From Hyphomicrobiales bacterium (GTDB lineage: Bacteria > Pseudomonadota > Alphaproteobacteria > Rhizobiales > Xanthobacteraceae), in assembly GCA_009377695.1 (NCBI GenBank), contig WHTP01000014.1:1-64000 (forward strand): a stretch of 64,000 bases of DNA, given 5' to 3'. This document shows, piece by piece, positions 53,164 through 60,989 of the stretch. The notes below the pieces were generated by a model, which saw nothing but the letters and a program-made list of their open reading frames with translations, made no database searches and was not told the origin of the DNA. The translations under genes and the position numbers were made by a program. Numbering within the stretch: the stretch's first letter is position 1; every line of letters begins with the position of its first letter.

Positions 53164-53745
53164 ATGGCCCGGCCCCGAGAGTTCAATACCGATACAGCGC
53201 TCGACCGCGCGATGGAAATGTTTTGGAGCAAGGGTTACGAAGCGACGACCCTTGACGACCTGTGCGAGGTCACTGGTCTGAGCCGCTCAAGCCTTTACGC
53301 GACGTTTGGAAGCAAACGAAGCCTGTTGCTGCGATCGGTTGATCGCTACGTTGAAAAACGGAACCCGCGGATAGCCGAAATCCTGGCGCGGCCATTGCCA
53401 ATTCGCGACGCGTTTGCCGCTTTGGCTCGGCAATTCATCGATCAAATCATTGCTGGTCCCGGACGGCGCGGCTGCTTTCTTGGCAATTGCGCCGCCGAAT
53501 TGCCACGCAGCGATCGTGCCGCTCTGGCGCGCGTCCGCCATGGGCTGGAGTCCACCGAGGCGACCTTTCGTCAGGCGCTGGCACAAGCCAGGACTTGCGG
53601 TGAGTTGCCGTCCGGAACGGACGTCGATACGCTTGCTCGTTTTCTGATGGCGGGATTCCAGGGATTGCGCTTGGTGGGCAAGGTCAATCCCAATCGTGCG
53701 GTTCTCGAGGGCATCTCGACGACGATGCTGCAATGCCTGAAATAG
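53164..53745 (+). CDS. TetR/AcrR-family repressor, NemR-like
   Basis: 193 residues. The N-terminal HTH is typical (TALDRAMEMFWSKGYEATTL, then DDLCEVTGLSRSSLYATFGS and KRSLLLRSVDRY). The ligand domain has GPGRRGCFLGNCAAELPRSD, the pattern of NemR-like proteins in which a cysteine at this place senses electrophiles; two cysteines (GC..GNC) are present here. This suggests release by an electrophilic or halogenated compound. Operator candidates lie upstream (53115) and at 49408. It overlaps the HAD gene by 13 nt. Confidence 0.9.
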   Translation: MARPREFNTDTALDRAMEMFWSKGYEATTLDDLCEVTGLSRSSLYATFGSKRSLLLRSVDRYVEKRNPRIAEILARPLPIRDAFAALARQFIDQIIAGPGRRGCFLGNCAAELPRSDRAALARVRHGLESTEATFRQALAQARTCGELPSGTDVDTLARFLMAGFQGLRLVGKVNPNRAVLEGISTTMLQCLK

Positions 53746-54452
53746 CGGGTCCCGCGGGCTCGGCTGACATGGCGCCGATCGTCGGCGTCAGGGCGTGCGT
53801 GTTCGATGCCTACGGCACGCTGTTCGATTTTGCCGCGGCGGCCAGAAAATGCCGCGACGTCCTGGGCAACGATATAGACAAGCTGGCAATGCTCTGGCGC
53901 GATAAGCAATTGCAATATACTTGGCTTCGCGCCGCCCAGGGCCTCCATGCGGATTTCTGGCAGGTGACCGGCGATGCTCTCTCATTTTCGCCGGAAACGT
54001 TGCGTATTGACAAGCTTGGTCTGCACGACCGTCTGATGGCGCTGTACCTCACTCTTGATCCATTCCCGGAAGTGCACGACGTGCTCAGCCGATTGAAGAA
54101 GGCCGGCTTGCGGACGGCAATTCTCTCGAACGGCTCGCCGAGGATGCTCGATGCCGCAGTCAAGGCGGCGAAGCTGGACACGGCACTCGATGCTGTTCTG
54201 TCGGTAGAAGATGTTGGCGTCTACAAGCCGCATCCGAAGGTTTATCGACTGGCGACCGATCGCCTGGCGATTCCCGCTTCCGCGATCGCGTTTCAATCGT
54301 CAAACGCGTGGGATGCGTATGCCGCCTCGGCCTTCGGCATGAAGGTCGTTTGGTGCAACCGCTACCGGCAGCGCCCGGAACGGTTGCCGGGCGCTCCTGA
54401 CCGGGAGGTGCGATCGCTGTCAGAATTGCCGGCGCTTGTTGGTGTTGCCTGA
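53733..54452 (+). CDS. Haloacid dehalogenase type II-like HAD hydrolase
   Basis: 239 residues; an alternative start is ATG 53769 (MAPIVGVRACVFDAYGTLFD). The nucleophile Asp is in VFDAYGTLFD, the Ser/Asn of motif II in ILSNGSPRML, and Lys and later acidic residues in YKPHPKVY and FQSSNAWDAYA. The motif SSNAWDA and the size are those of L-2-haloacid dehalogenases, which replace a halogen at C2 with OH through an aspartyl ester. Co-translated with TetR by overlap. Substrate not proven; other HAD substrates are possible. Confidence 0.88.
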   Translation: MPEIAGPAGSADMAPIVGVRACVFDAYGTLFDFAAAARKCRDVLGNDIDKLAMLWRDKQLQYTWLRAAQGLHADFWQVTGDALSFSPETLRIDKLGLHDRLMALYLTLDPFPEVHDVLSRLKKAGLRTAILSNGSPRMLDAAVKAAKLDTALDAVLSVEDVGVYKPHPKVYRLATDRLAIPASAIAFQSSNAWDAYAASAFGMKVVWCNRYRQRPERLPGAPDREVRSLSELPALVGVA

Positions 54453-54571
54453 AGCATACCATTCAATCAGCTTCAACAAGCGCTCGGCTCGGGACTTCGT
54501 GGCTTTCCATTACCGCCTGGCTGGCTTGGCACGTTGGTGCAAACCTTTGGCAGCGGCGAGAGTGTTGCTTG

Positions 54572-55216
54572 TTAGGCCGCCTTGGCAAATTTCTCTTGAA
54601 CCGATTTCTCGTAGGCGAGCAATTTCTGAACGCTCGGGCGGCTCTTGAAGCGTTCGAAATGCGCCAGGCAGTTCGGAAAGCCGGACAGATCAAGGTCGAA
54701 CTGGGAGCCCCGCCGCATGCACCAGAAAAAGTGTGCATCCGGAGCCGTGAAGTGGTCGAAGAAATACTCTCGCCCTGCGAGCATCTCATCGGCAAGCCGG
54801 TAGTTTTCGAACAACAGCTCCCTGGCCAGCCTGATGACGCTTTGTTCGGCGCCCACAACGTCACACATGCGGGGCGGCGAGTTGATCCGGGACAGGTACG
54901 GATGCATGCCCGACGAACACCATGACAGGATCGAAATCGCCTTCAGCTCCTGCCATGGATCGGACGGCAACAGTTTCGCCTGTGGGAAATTGCGCGCGAT
55001 CCAGATCTGGATGGCGGTGCTCTCAGTGAGCGTTTGCCCGTCAACGATAAGCAGCGGCACCTTGTGCTTGGGATTGAGCCGCAGATAATCCGGCGATTTC
55101 TGCTGCCCCTTGCGGAAATTCAGCGACCGGACCTCGAAGGTCGCGTTCGCTTCGGTGAGTGTGACATAAGGCGCCAGCGCACAGGTGTTGGGCGCGTAGT
55201 ACAAAACGAGGTCCAT
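54572..55216 (-). CDS. Glutathione S-transferase family protein
   Basis: 214 residues from ATG 55216 (MDLVLYYAPNTCALAPYVTL); TGGAGGAG precedes it. The thioredoxin-like N-terminal half has KHKVPLLIVDGQTLTESTAI with the cis-Pro and the glutathione gamma-glutamyl site ES. The helical C-terminal half runs from about residue 85. The first strand's NTC places a Cys or Ser at the catalytic position, as in beta-class enzymes. It is the last gene of the minus-strand block 54572-57860, 58 bp after the Fe-S protein. Confidence 0.9.
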   Translation of the reverse strand: MDLVLYYAPNTCALAPYVTLTEANATFEVRSLNFRKGQQKSPDYLRLNPKHKVPLLIVDGQTLTESTAIQIWIARNFPQAKLLPSDPWQELKAISILSWCSSGMHPYLSRINSPPRMCDVVGAEQSVIRLARELLFENYRLADEMLAGREYFFDHFTAPDAHFFWCMRRGSQFDLDLSGFPNCLAHFERFKSRPSVQKLLAYEKSVQEKFAKAA

Positions 55217-55274
55217 CGGCTCCTCCAGGAATTGATATTGCCACGTTGAGGTTGTCCCGCTGACGCACCGCCTC

Positions 55275-56198
55275 CTAGAAGCGCGTCGGCGTCTTGTACC
55301 CGGCCTTTTTTCGTGCGCCCGTATAGCGCTTGTAGAGGTCGCGCTTGGTCGCATCGCCGTTGGCCTTGTGGATGTAGGGGCACACGTCGACGCAGATATG
55401 GCAGTATTCCGCGCGTAGCCGCGAAAACACATAGCATTTCTCTACGTCGGTGACCCAGCGGCGGATGCCTTCCGTCCATATAGATTCGCTTGGCGGAATT
55501 GCATCGGCCGGGCAATTGTTGGTGCATAGATTGCAGCTCAGGCAGGTGTCCTGCACACCGAATATTTGAGGACTGTCGACCGCAAGCGGCATCGTCGTCG
55601 TCACGATCCCCGGTCGGTGACTTGCGCCGAACGTCGGATGCACCAGGCTGCCGTGTTTGCCAAGCTCGCCGAGCCCGGCGGCGATCATGGCCGGGATCGC
55701 CTGGACGTCGCAGGCGCCATTGTGGTGCGCAATGGCCGGATACCCGCGCGAACGGATGTATGCCGCCATTTCGGTTGCGATCTCGGCGCAGCGCACATAG
55801 GCGTTGGTGGCTTCCTCTTCGGTCGCGCGCGGGCCTTTGAGCGCTTCGGCGTAGTCCTCCGCGACGATCATGCAGATCACATAGTCGTGCGGCAGGTCGA
55901 AGTCCTTGCGGATCATCACGGGGGTCAGTCGCGCGATGCCTACGTCATCGGCGCCGATGTTGCGCGCCGCCTGCTTGATCTCGGCGGCGGCATGGCTGAT
56001 GTCCGCAATTGCCGCCGGCGACGGATCCACCGGACCGTCACGCAGCTTTGCCAGATCGGACCAGCACCGCCGCTTCGCCTGCTGTTCCGGAGGGCGGTGC
56101 TTGTAAAGCGGCAGGTCGTCGAAGCCATGTGCCTTCATGACCTTGACCAGAAGGGGATCCTTGTACCCCTGTTCGCGGATCTCAGAGATGCCCTTCAT
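55275..56198 (-). CDS. Reductive-dehalogenase-like (RdhA/QueG superfamily) double [4Fe-4S] protein
   Basis: 307 residues. Two ferredoxin-type clusters are visible: DTCLSCNLCTNNCPADAIP and, after a lone KCYVF, EYCHICVDVCPYI. The region before them, AAYIRSRGYPAIAHHNGACD, then AAGLGELGKHGSLVHPTFGA and RPGIVTTTMPLAVD, follows RdhA and QueG sequences where the corrinoid pocket lies. No Tat signal is present, so it is cytoplasmic. The call is family-level: it may be a dehalogenase subunit, an RdhA-like oxidoreductase or an unrelated corrinoid protein. Two GST genes flank it. Confidence 0.8.
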   Translation of the reverse strand: MKGISEIREQGYKDPLLVKVMKAHGFDDLPLYKHRPPEQQAKRRCWSDLAKLRDGPVDPSPAAIADISHAAAEIKQAARNIGADDVGIARLTPVMIRKDFDLPHDYVICMIVAEDYAEALKGPRATEEEATNAYVRCAEIATEMAAYIRSRGYPAIAHHNGACDVQAIPAMIAAGLGELGKHGSLVHPTFGASHRPGIVTTTMPLAVDSPQIFGVQDTCLSCNLCTNNCPADAIPPSESIWTEGIRRWVTDVEKCYVFSRLRAEYCHICVDVCPYIHKANGDATKRDLYKRYTGARKKAGYKTPTRF

Positions 56199-56208
56199 GT
56201 GCGCTCCC

Positions 56209-57015
56209 TCACGCCGCTGCCGCGGGTCGTCCGGCGAGGATCTCAGTCACGCGCGGCGACACCTCGCTGCCTTTCTCCGCCATCAGCCGCAGGTATTTGG
56301 GGTTGAACCAGCGCGCGAGACCGTCCTGGTACCCAGGGCGCTCGCGAATGCGGGCATACCAGCCGGCGAGGTTCGGCCGGCTCGCCCACATGCCTGCCAA
56401 TTGCAGGTGATCGAGTCGCGTCACGTAAGGTGCATAGGCGATGTCGGCGAGCGAAAACGCCTTGCCGGCGAGCCAGGGGCCGCTTCCAAGCGCCAGTTCC
56501 ATTCGCCCAAGCAGGGCATCGAAGCGGATGACCGCCTGCCGGAAATTCTGCGACTCGACGCCTTTGAAGATGTTGTCGCGTACGCGCTCGCGCTTCACCG
56601 GGTCAGGCACGTTCGCGATGAGTGCCTCGACTTCCGCGGTGCCCTTGTCGAGCTTCTGGTAGCGAAAGGCGATGGCGGTGCTGAGTACGCCGGTGTCGGC
56701 ATGCAGGCCTTCGTCGAGCTGCTTGGTCCACAACCGCATGCGTGCGCGGCCAGCCGCATCCTCCGGGCGCAAGGCTGGCGTCGGAAAGGCATCGTCCAGG
56801 TATTCGTTGATCACGTTCGATTCGATGATCACGGTGCCGTCGTGGACCAGCGTCGGCACCACTGCGTTGGGATTAAGCTTGAGGTAGTCCGGATGCTGCT
56901 GGTCGCGAGCGCGCAGGTCGAGGTGGCGGCTCTCCCACGGCAATTTCTTTTCGGCCAACGCAAATCGGGCCTTCTGGGCGCAGGTCGACATGTCGTTGTG
57001 ATACAGCTCGATCAT
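56209..57015 (-). CDS. Glutathione S-transferase family protein
   Basis: 268 residues. N-terminal thioredoxin fold MIELYHNDMSTCAQKARFAL, which has a Ser/Thr-Cys near the usual catalytic spot, and NAVVPTLVHDGTVIIESNVI. The helical domain (about 90-260) contains GPWLAGKAFSLADIAYAPYV, the conserved N-capping box. It is 10 bp from the Fe-S gene and probably co-transcribed. Together with the second GST it suggests glutathione-dependent dehalogenation or ring-substituent removal. Confidence 0.92.
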   Translation of the reverse strand: MIELYHNDMSTCAQKARFALAEKKLPWESRHLDLRARDQQHPDYLKLNPNAVVPTLVHDGTVIIESNVINEYLDDAFPTPALRPEDAAGRARMRLWTKQLDEGLHADTGVLSTAIAFRYQKLDKGTAEVEALIANVPDPVKRERVRDNIFKGVESQNFRQAVIRFDALLGRMELALGSGPWLAGKAFSLADIAYAPYVTRLDHLQLAGMWASRPNLAGWYARIRERPGYQDGLARWFNPKYLRLMAEKGSEVSPRVTEILAGRPAAAA

Positions 57016-57090
57016 ACTTGTTCCTCTCGACTTCGGTTGCCGCGAGTGGTTGCAGCAAGCTGAAGCTGCTTCCAGGAGTGGACGGCGGCA

Positions 57091-57204
57091 TCAGTTCGTC
57101 GCCACGGATTGGGCAGTCGGCGAGATGGTGAGTCCGAGAATGGCGGCGGCGACAGTTAGCGCCGGCAAGACCCTGCGGATTGCGGAGCGCTGTACCCATG
57201 CCAC
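57091..57204 (-). CDS. Orphan signal-peptide-like short ORF (37 codons)
   Basis: GTG at 57202-57204 preceded by GGGAGG at a normal distance. The product is basic then hydrophobic, RSAIRRVLPALTVAAAILGL followed by TISPTAQS, exactly a secretory leader, and stops 6 codons later. No mature domain follows. It could be the 5' relic of a secreted (for example TctC) gene, or a real micropeptide upstream of the GST gene. Confidence 0.4.
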   Translation of the reverse strand: MAWVQRSAIRRVLPALTVAAAILGLTISPTAQSVATN

Positions 57205-57263
57205 GACGCCCTCCCAAGATCGCCCGCTGTTCGGGTCAAAATCCGTGATGAAATGACGCTTCT

Positions 57264-57315
57264 CTCATCATTTCCATCAATCTCATCATTCCATCAATCT
57301 CATCGTTCCATCAAA
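57264..57315 (+). repeat. Three tandem 17-18 bp units
   Basis: TCTCATCATT(T)CCATCAA (57264-57281), TCTCATCATTCCATCAA (57282-57298) and TCTCATCGTTCCATCAA (57299-57315) follow each other directly, in the gap between the peroxiredoxin-like gene (end 57339) and the next gene downstream. Confidence 0.85.
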
Positions 57316-57338
57316 CAGGTTGGTTCGAAGGATCACGA

Positions 57339-57860
57339 TCAACTTTTGGTGCCGCGGATTGGGTTGTTCTTCTCCCGCGTGTTCTTGATGCCGCTCAACA
57401 GGCCTGCAAGGTCAGGGCGGGCGTAGGGAGCGTTCGAGATATCGACAACCTGCACCTTGCCGTCGGCGTTCACGACAAAGAGGCCCGGCTCCGCAAACGG
57501 GCGATCGGTCTCCTGCGGCGAGCGCGGGTCGGAAATGTAGAGGCCGAGTGTGCGCATCTGTTCAAGCGTCAGGCCGTAACCGATCGGAAACCGCCAGCCT
57601 TCCTCCGCTGCCTCGGTCTCCGCCTTCTCGCTTGGATCGGCGGATGCGGCAATCACGCCAATGTCGGCCTTCGCAAACTCGTCGAGCAGATTATCCAGGG
57701 ATTTGAGATATTTGCGGCACAAAGGGCAATGCTTCCCGCGATAGATCACGATGGCTTGCCAGCGGCCGGGCCCGCCGAGTGTCAGTTCGCCGCCGCCAAC
57801 CTTGGGCATCGACAACGCAGGGAATTCGGACCCGGCTTGCAGCTTCGATCCTGGTGCCAT
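57339..57860 (-). CDS. Peroxiredoxin-like (AhpC/TSA) protein
   Basis: 173 residues from ATG 57860 (MAPGSKLQAGSEFPALSMPK), with GGGAGAG upstream. The thioredoxin-fold active site is GKHCPLCRKYLKSLD, a CPLC resembling peroxiredoxin-like proteins of the alkyl-hydroperoxide family that lack the canonical PxxxTxxC. It is cytoplasmic. It heads the minus-strand series peroxiredoxin, GST, Fe-S protein, GST, consistent with thiol-based detoxification chemistry. Confidence 0.85.
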   Translation of the reverse strand: MAPGSKLQAGSEFPALSMPKVGGGELTLGGPGRWQAIVIYRGKHCPLCRKYLKSLDNLLDEFAKADIGVIAASADPSEKAETEAAEEGWRFPIGYGLTLEQMRTLGLYISDPRSPQETDRPFAEPGLFVVNADGKVQVVDISNAPYARPDLAGLLSGIKNTREKNNPIRGTKS

Positions 57861-58210
57861 GCGTCTCTCCCCCTCTTTTTGCGCGTTCACTCGCCACGAG
57901 CGTTCCCTTGCGTCGCGACGTCGGTCTTGCCATCGAGATCTCGGTAACGCACCGCCGGTACGGTCCGGTCGGTTCGTTGGCATTATGTATCGCTTGCAAC
58001 AAAATGTCCATGCGAGACTTGGTTCGAAGGCACCGAGACCGGCTTGAGTAGCGCGAGAACAGCCGACGGGCGACATCACCGTATCAGTCTGTTCATTGCC
58101 GGACGCGGAAGACGACGATAAGATAGCTCACGTGATCAGATGACGTTCGTGGTGAGAAATGCGGCTGTTTCTTCGCCGCCGCGCTTAAAAAAATCCTGGG
58201 GAGGATTTGT

Positions 58211-59182
58211 TTGAAACTGCGGAATCTCATCGTCGGTATTCTTTGCGCGGTGGCTTTCGTTGGCGGCACCGCTCGTGCTCAGGACCCGTTCCCGTCACGG
58301 CAAGTGAGGGTCGTCGTTCCGTTTCCTCCGGGATCAACCTTGGATGCGTTAGTGCGCATCGTCACCGATCAACTGGCGCAAAAATGGAAGCAGCCCGTCA
58401 TCGTCGAGAATCTGAGCGGCGGCGGGGGAAACATCGGTACCACTCGCTTTGCGCGTTCGACACCAGATGGTTATACGCTTCTATTTGCTCCTCCCGGTCC
58501 ATTCACAATCAACCCATTGCTTTATGGGGACGTGAGCTACGATCCTTCGACATTCGCCGCGATCTCATTGTTGGCAACTGTTCCCAATGTTCTGGTAACA
58601 ACAACCAAAATTGGCGCTGAGACGCCGTCTCGGTTGATTGTCATCGCGAAGGCGAATCCGAACAGACTAACTTATGCCACGCAAGGAGTCGGCTCTACAG
58701 CATTTCTAACGGCAAAGCTGTTCGAGGCAAGAAACGGCATCGAAATGGTGCACGTTCCCTATCGGGGGGCGGGGCCGGCACTCAACGATTTGGTCGCGGG
58801 CCACGTCGACATGATGTTCGACACGATCGTTACCTCGCTGCCGCTGCATCGCTCCAAAAAGGCAAGAATTCTAGCGGTCGCAACGGACAAGCGCTTACGG
58901 GTGCTGCCGGATATACCGACGATCTCTGAATCGGTGGCGCCCGGATTCCGATCCGTTTCTCGGTTTGCGGCTGCCGCACCCCATGGCACGCCGGCCGCGA
59001 TAGTCGAGAAGATAAGTCGAGACATATCCGATCTGATCCGCCATCCGTCGGTCGATGCGAGACTCCGAGAATTGCAGTTAGATCCCGTTGGCAGTACGCC
59101 CTCGGAAGCGACCAACTTCTTTAAGGAAGAGACAACGCTGTGGACTAAAGTAATCAGAAACGCCGATGTTAAGCCACAGTAG
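58211..59182 (+). CDS. Tripartite tricarboxylate transporter (Bug/TctC) solute receptor
   Basis: 323 residues from TTG 58211, supported by GGGGAGG 5-10 nt upstream. Signal peptide about 1-23 (VGGTARA). Mature start QDPFPSRQVRVVVPFPPGST; then GGGGNIGTTRFARSTPDGYT and VNPLLYGDV-like INPLLYGDVSYDP. GC is lower than in flanking genes, suggesting transfer. Followed after 74 bp by the LLM monooxygenase gene, so it may import that enzyme's substrate. Confidence 0.9.
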   Translation: MKLRNLIVGILCAVAFVGGTARAQDPFPSRQVRVVVPFPPGSTLDALVRIVTDQLAQKWKQPVIVENLSGGGGNIGTTRFARSTPDGYTLLFAPPGPFTINPLLYGDVSYDPSTFAAISLLATVPNVLVTTTKIGAETPSRLIVIAKANPNRLTYATQGVGSTAFLTAKLFEARNGIEMVHVPYRGAGPALNDLVAGHVDMMFDTIVTSLPLHRSKKARILAVATDKRLRVLPDIPTISESVAPGFRSVSRFAAAAPHGTPAAIVEKISRDISDLIRHPSVDARLRELQLDPVGSTPSEATNFFKEETTLWTKVIRNADVKPQ

Positions 59183-59256
59183 GCGCTTTTGCCGCCAATC
59201 GGCTTCGCATCCGAGTCTGATCGTAACGGTCCCGCCGTGTACGTAGGAGTCCGTCC

Positions 59257-60417
59257 TTGCTCAGCCATCCCGCGATGTCGCAGCGTGATCGCCTCGACAT
59301 GTACAACGCCAGCAATCTCAAACTAGGCCTGTTCGGAGCCAACTGTTCTTCCGGCCGCTCCGCCACACTGGTACCGGAGCGCTGGTCGGCAAGTTGGGAG
59401 GACTGCCTCGCGCTCGCACGGATGGGCGACCAAGCCGGCATTGATTTCATGCTGCCGATTGGTCGCTGGAAGGGATACGGCGGTGAGGCTGATCTGCAAG
59501 GTGAATCCCTGGAGACCATCACTTGGGCAACCGGTCTCCTTGGCGCGACTTCCCGGATCACGGTATTCGGAACCGTTCACGCCCCGCTATTCCATCCGAT
59601 CATCGCCGCCAAGCAATGTGTTACGGCTGACCACGTCGGCAAGGGCCGCTTCGGTCTCAATATCGTTGCCGGTTGGAACGAGGGCGAGTTCGAGATGTTC
59701 GGCGTCCAGCAGCGCGAACACGAACAGCGCTACGAATATGCCCAGGAATGGATTAACGCCATAAAGATGGCCTGGGCAACGAATGAAGACGTTGACTTCG
59801 ATGGCCGGCATATAAAGCTGAAGAGTGTCCGTGCCAAGCCCAAACCATACGGCGGCACCCGACCGGTGATCATGAACGCCGGCGCGTCTGGCGCCGGCGA
59901 AGCGTTTGCGATGCGCAATTGTGATGCTTTCTTCACCGCGACCCGAACGTCTCGCCATGGCGTCGATGCCACAGCCAAGATGGTCGTGGATATCAAGAGC
60001 AAGGCGCAGGCACTCGGGCGCGAGATCGAGGTGTTCACTATAGGCCAGATCGTCTGTCGCGCGACGCAAAAGGAGGCGGACGACTACTACCACCACGCCA
60101 TGATCGAAATGGCCGATTGGGCGTCACTCGATGGAATGTTGCAGATCAAGAAGATCACGCCGCAGACGGTGGGTGCGGAGGAGTATAAGAAGCAACGGAA
60201 ATATCTCGCGTCGCGCGGGATCGGCGGCTACCCGTTTGTCGGCACCCCCGACAGTATCGCCGATGAACTTGCCACGCTAAGTCGTTCCGGTGTGCGCGGC
60301 ATCGCCTTCTCAATGGTGAATTACCTGCAGGAAATGCCGTTGTTCCGGGACGAGGTGCTGCCCCGACTCCAGCGGATGGGCGTTCGCGCTCCAGCAACAG
60401 AGGCTGAGCGAGGATAA
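59257..60417 (+). CDS. LLM-class flavin-dependent monooxygenase
   Basis: 386 residues from TTG 59257, which has TAGGAG 7 nt upstream; ATG 59275 is the alternative. The bacterial luciferase-like TIM barrel is clear: LKLGLFGANCSSGRSATLVP, EDCLALARMGDQAGIDFMLP, then SRITVFGTVHAPLFHPIIAA, GKGRFGLNIVAGWNEGEFEM and GRHIKLKSV. It resembles the SsuD/RutA/DszA group that cleaves C-S, C-N or similar bonds using reduced FMN; no flavin reductase gene is seen nearby. Likely partner of the TctC receptor upstream. Confidence 0.92.
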   Translation: MLSHPAMSQRDRLDMYNASNLKLGLFGANCSSGRSATLVPERWSASWEDCLALARMGDQAGIDFMLPIGRWKGYGGEADLQGESLETITWATGLLGATSRITVFGTVHAPLFHPIIAAKQCVTADHVGKGRFGLNIVAGWNEGEFEMFGVQQREHEQRYEYAQEWINAIKMAWATNEDVDFDGRHIKLKSVRAKPKPYGGTRPVIMNAGASGAGEAFAMRNCDAFFTATRTSRHGVDATAKMVVDIKSKAQALGREIEVFTIGQIVCRATQKEADDYYHHAMIEMADWASLDGMLQIKKITPQTVGAEEYKKQRKYLASRGIGGYPFVGTPDSIADELATLSRSGVRGIAFSMVNYLQEMPLFRDEVLPRLQRMGVRAPATEAERG

Positions 60418-60455
60418 CAGGTTGACCGCGGTTCGCGGGCAGTCGGTTGTTCATT

Positions 60456-60529
60456 CTAGTGTCCCGATTCCGAAGTTCGTACCATTTCGCAGCGCCGCTT
60501 ATACGAACTTCGGAATCGAAGGACACTAG
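60456..60529. repeat. CTAGTG hairpin element, module I
   Basis: Outer stem CTAGTGTCC / GGACACTAG; core GATTCCGAAGTTCGTA with perfect complement TACGAACTTCGGAATC; TT bulge on the right arm. Identical in plan to module A at 5521-5595. Linker CAACTCTTTGAAT follows. Confidence 0.9.
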
Positions 60530-60542
60530 CAACTCTTTGAAT

Positions 60543-60620
60543 CCAGTGTGGCTTTGGTTCAGAAGTCCGCATGTCGGACTCGCCGCGAGAATGATGCGGA
60601 CTTCTGAACCGCCACACTGG
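60543..60620. repeat. CTAGTG hairpin element, module J with co-changed ends
   Basis: Left arm CCAGTGTGGC-TTT-GGTTCAGAAGTCCGCA, right arm TGCGGACTTCTGAACC-GCCACACTGG. Both ends have changed together (CTAG to CCAG on the left, CTAG to CTGG on the right), keeping the base pair. Core identical to module B. Confidence 0.88.
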
Positions 60621-60989
60621 ATCGAGCTTCGTTAGCTATTTTTTTGCTCGATACCTTTATCCTATCGCGGCTTCGCAGTTCCTGCGGCGAAGCAGAGTCA
60701 TAGCTGGAATGCCCGGGTGCCGGCGTGCTGCTGGCCCCGGGGAGGCGACCGTGCAGAGATATCTACAACTTGATTGGCATTCGCCTGTTCTATTGAAGAG
60801 CATGTTCTCGTCGCCGCAGTATGGTAGGACTGCGGTTGACCTGCCATGGAGCATCATCACGAACTCCAAGTGCCCTCACTACGGGTTGCCCTCATGTTGC
60901 TGGGGGCCTGCGGCCAGAGATCCCGCAGAACGTCACACGGATCTGAAACAGAGTCGCACTGGCACCATTCCGGAACTGGTAACGTGGCA

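Larger units (their letters stand above)
57016..57338. other. Intergenic region with a short secretory ORF and tandem repeats
   Basis: 323 bp between the GST and peroxiredoxin-like genes. It contains the 37-codon frame at 57091-57204 and the three-unit repeat at 57264-57315, both listed separately. Confidence 0.65.
60418..60989. other. Intergenic region with hairpin pair I-J
   Basis: 572 bp before the GH15 gene. Modules I and J occupy 60456-60620. The rest (60621-60989) shows only shadow frames; it should contain the GH15 promoter. Confidence 0.65.

Noticed and set aside
57264-57315. CRISPR-like repeats
   Set aside because: Units of 17-18 bp follow each other without spacers, so this is a simple tandem repeat.
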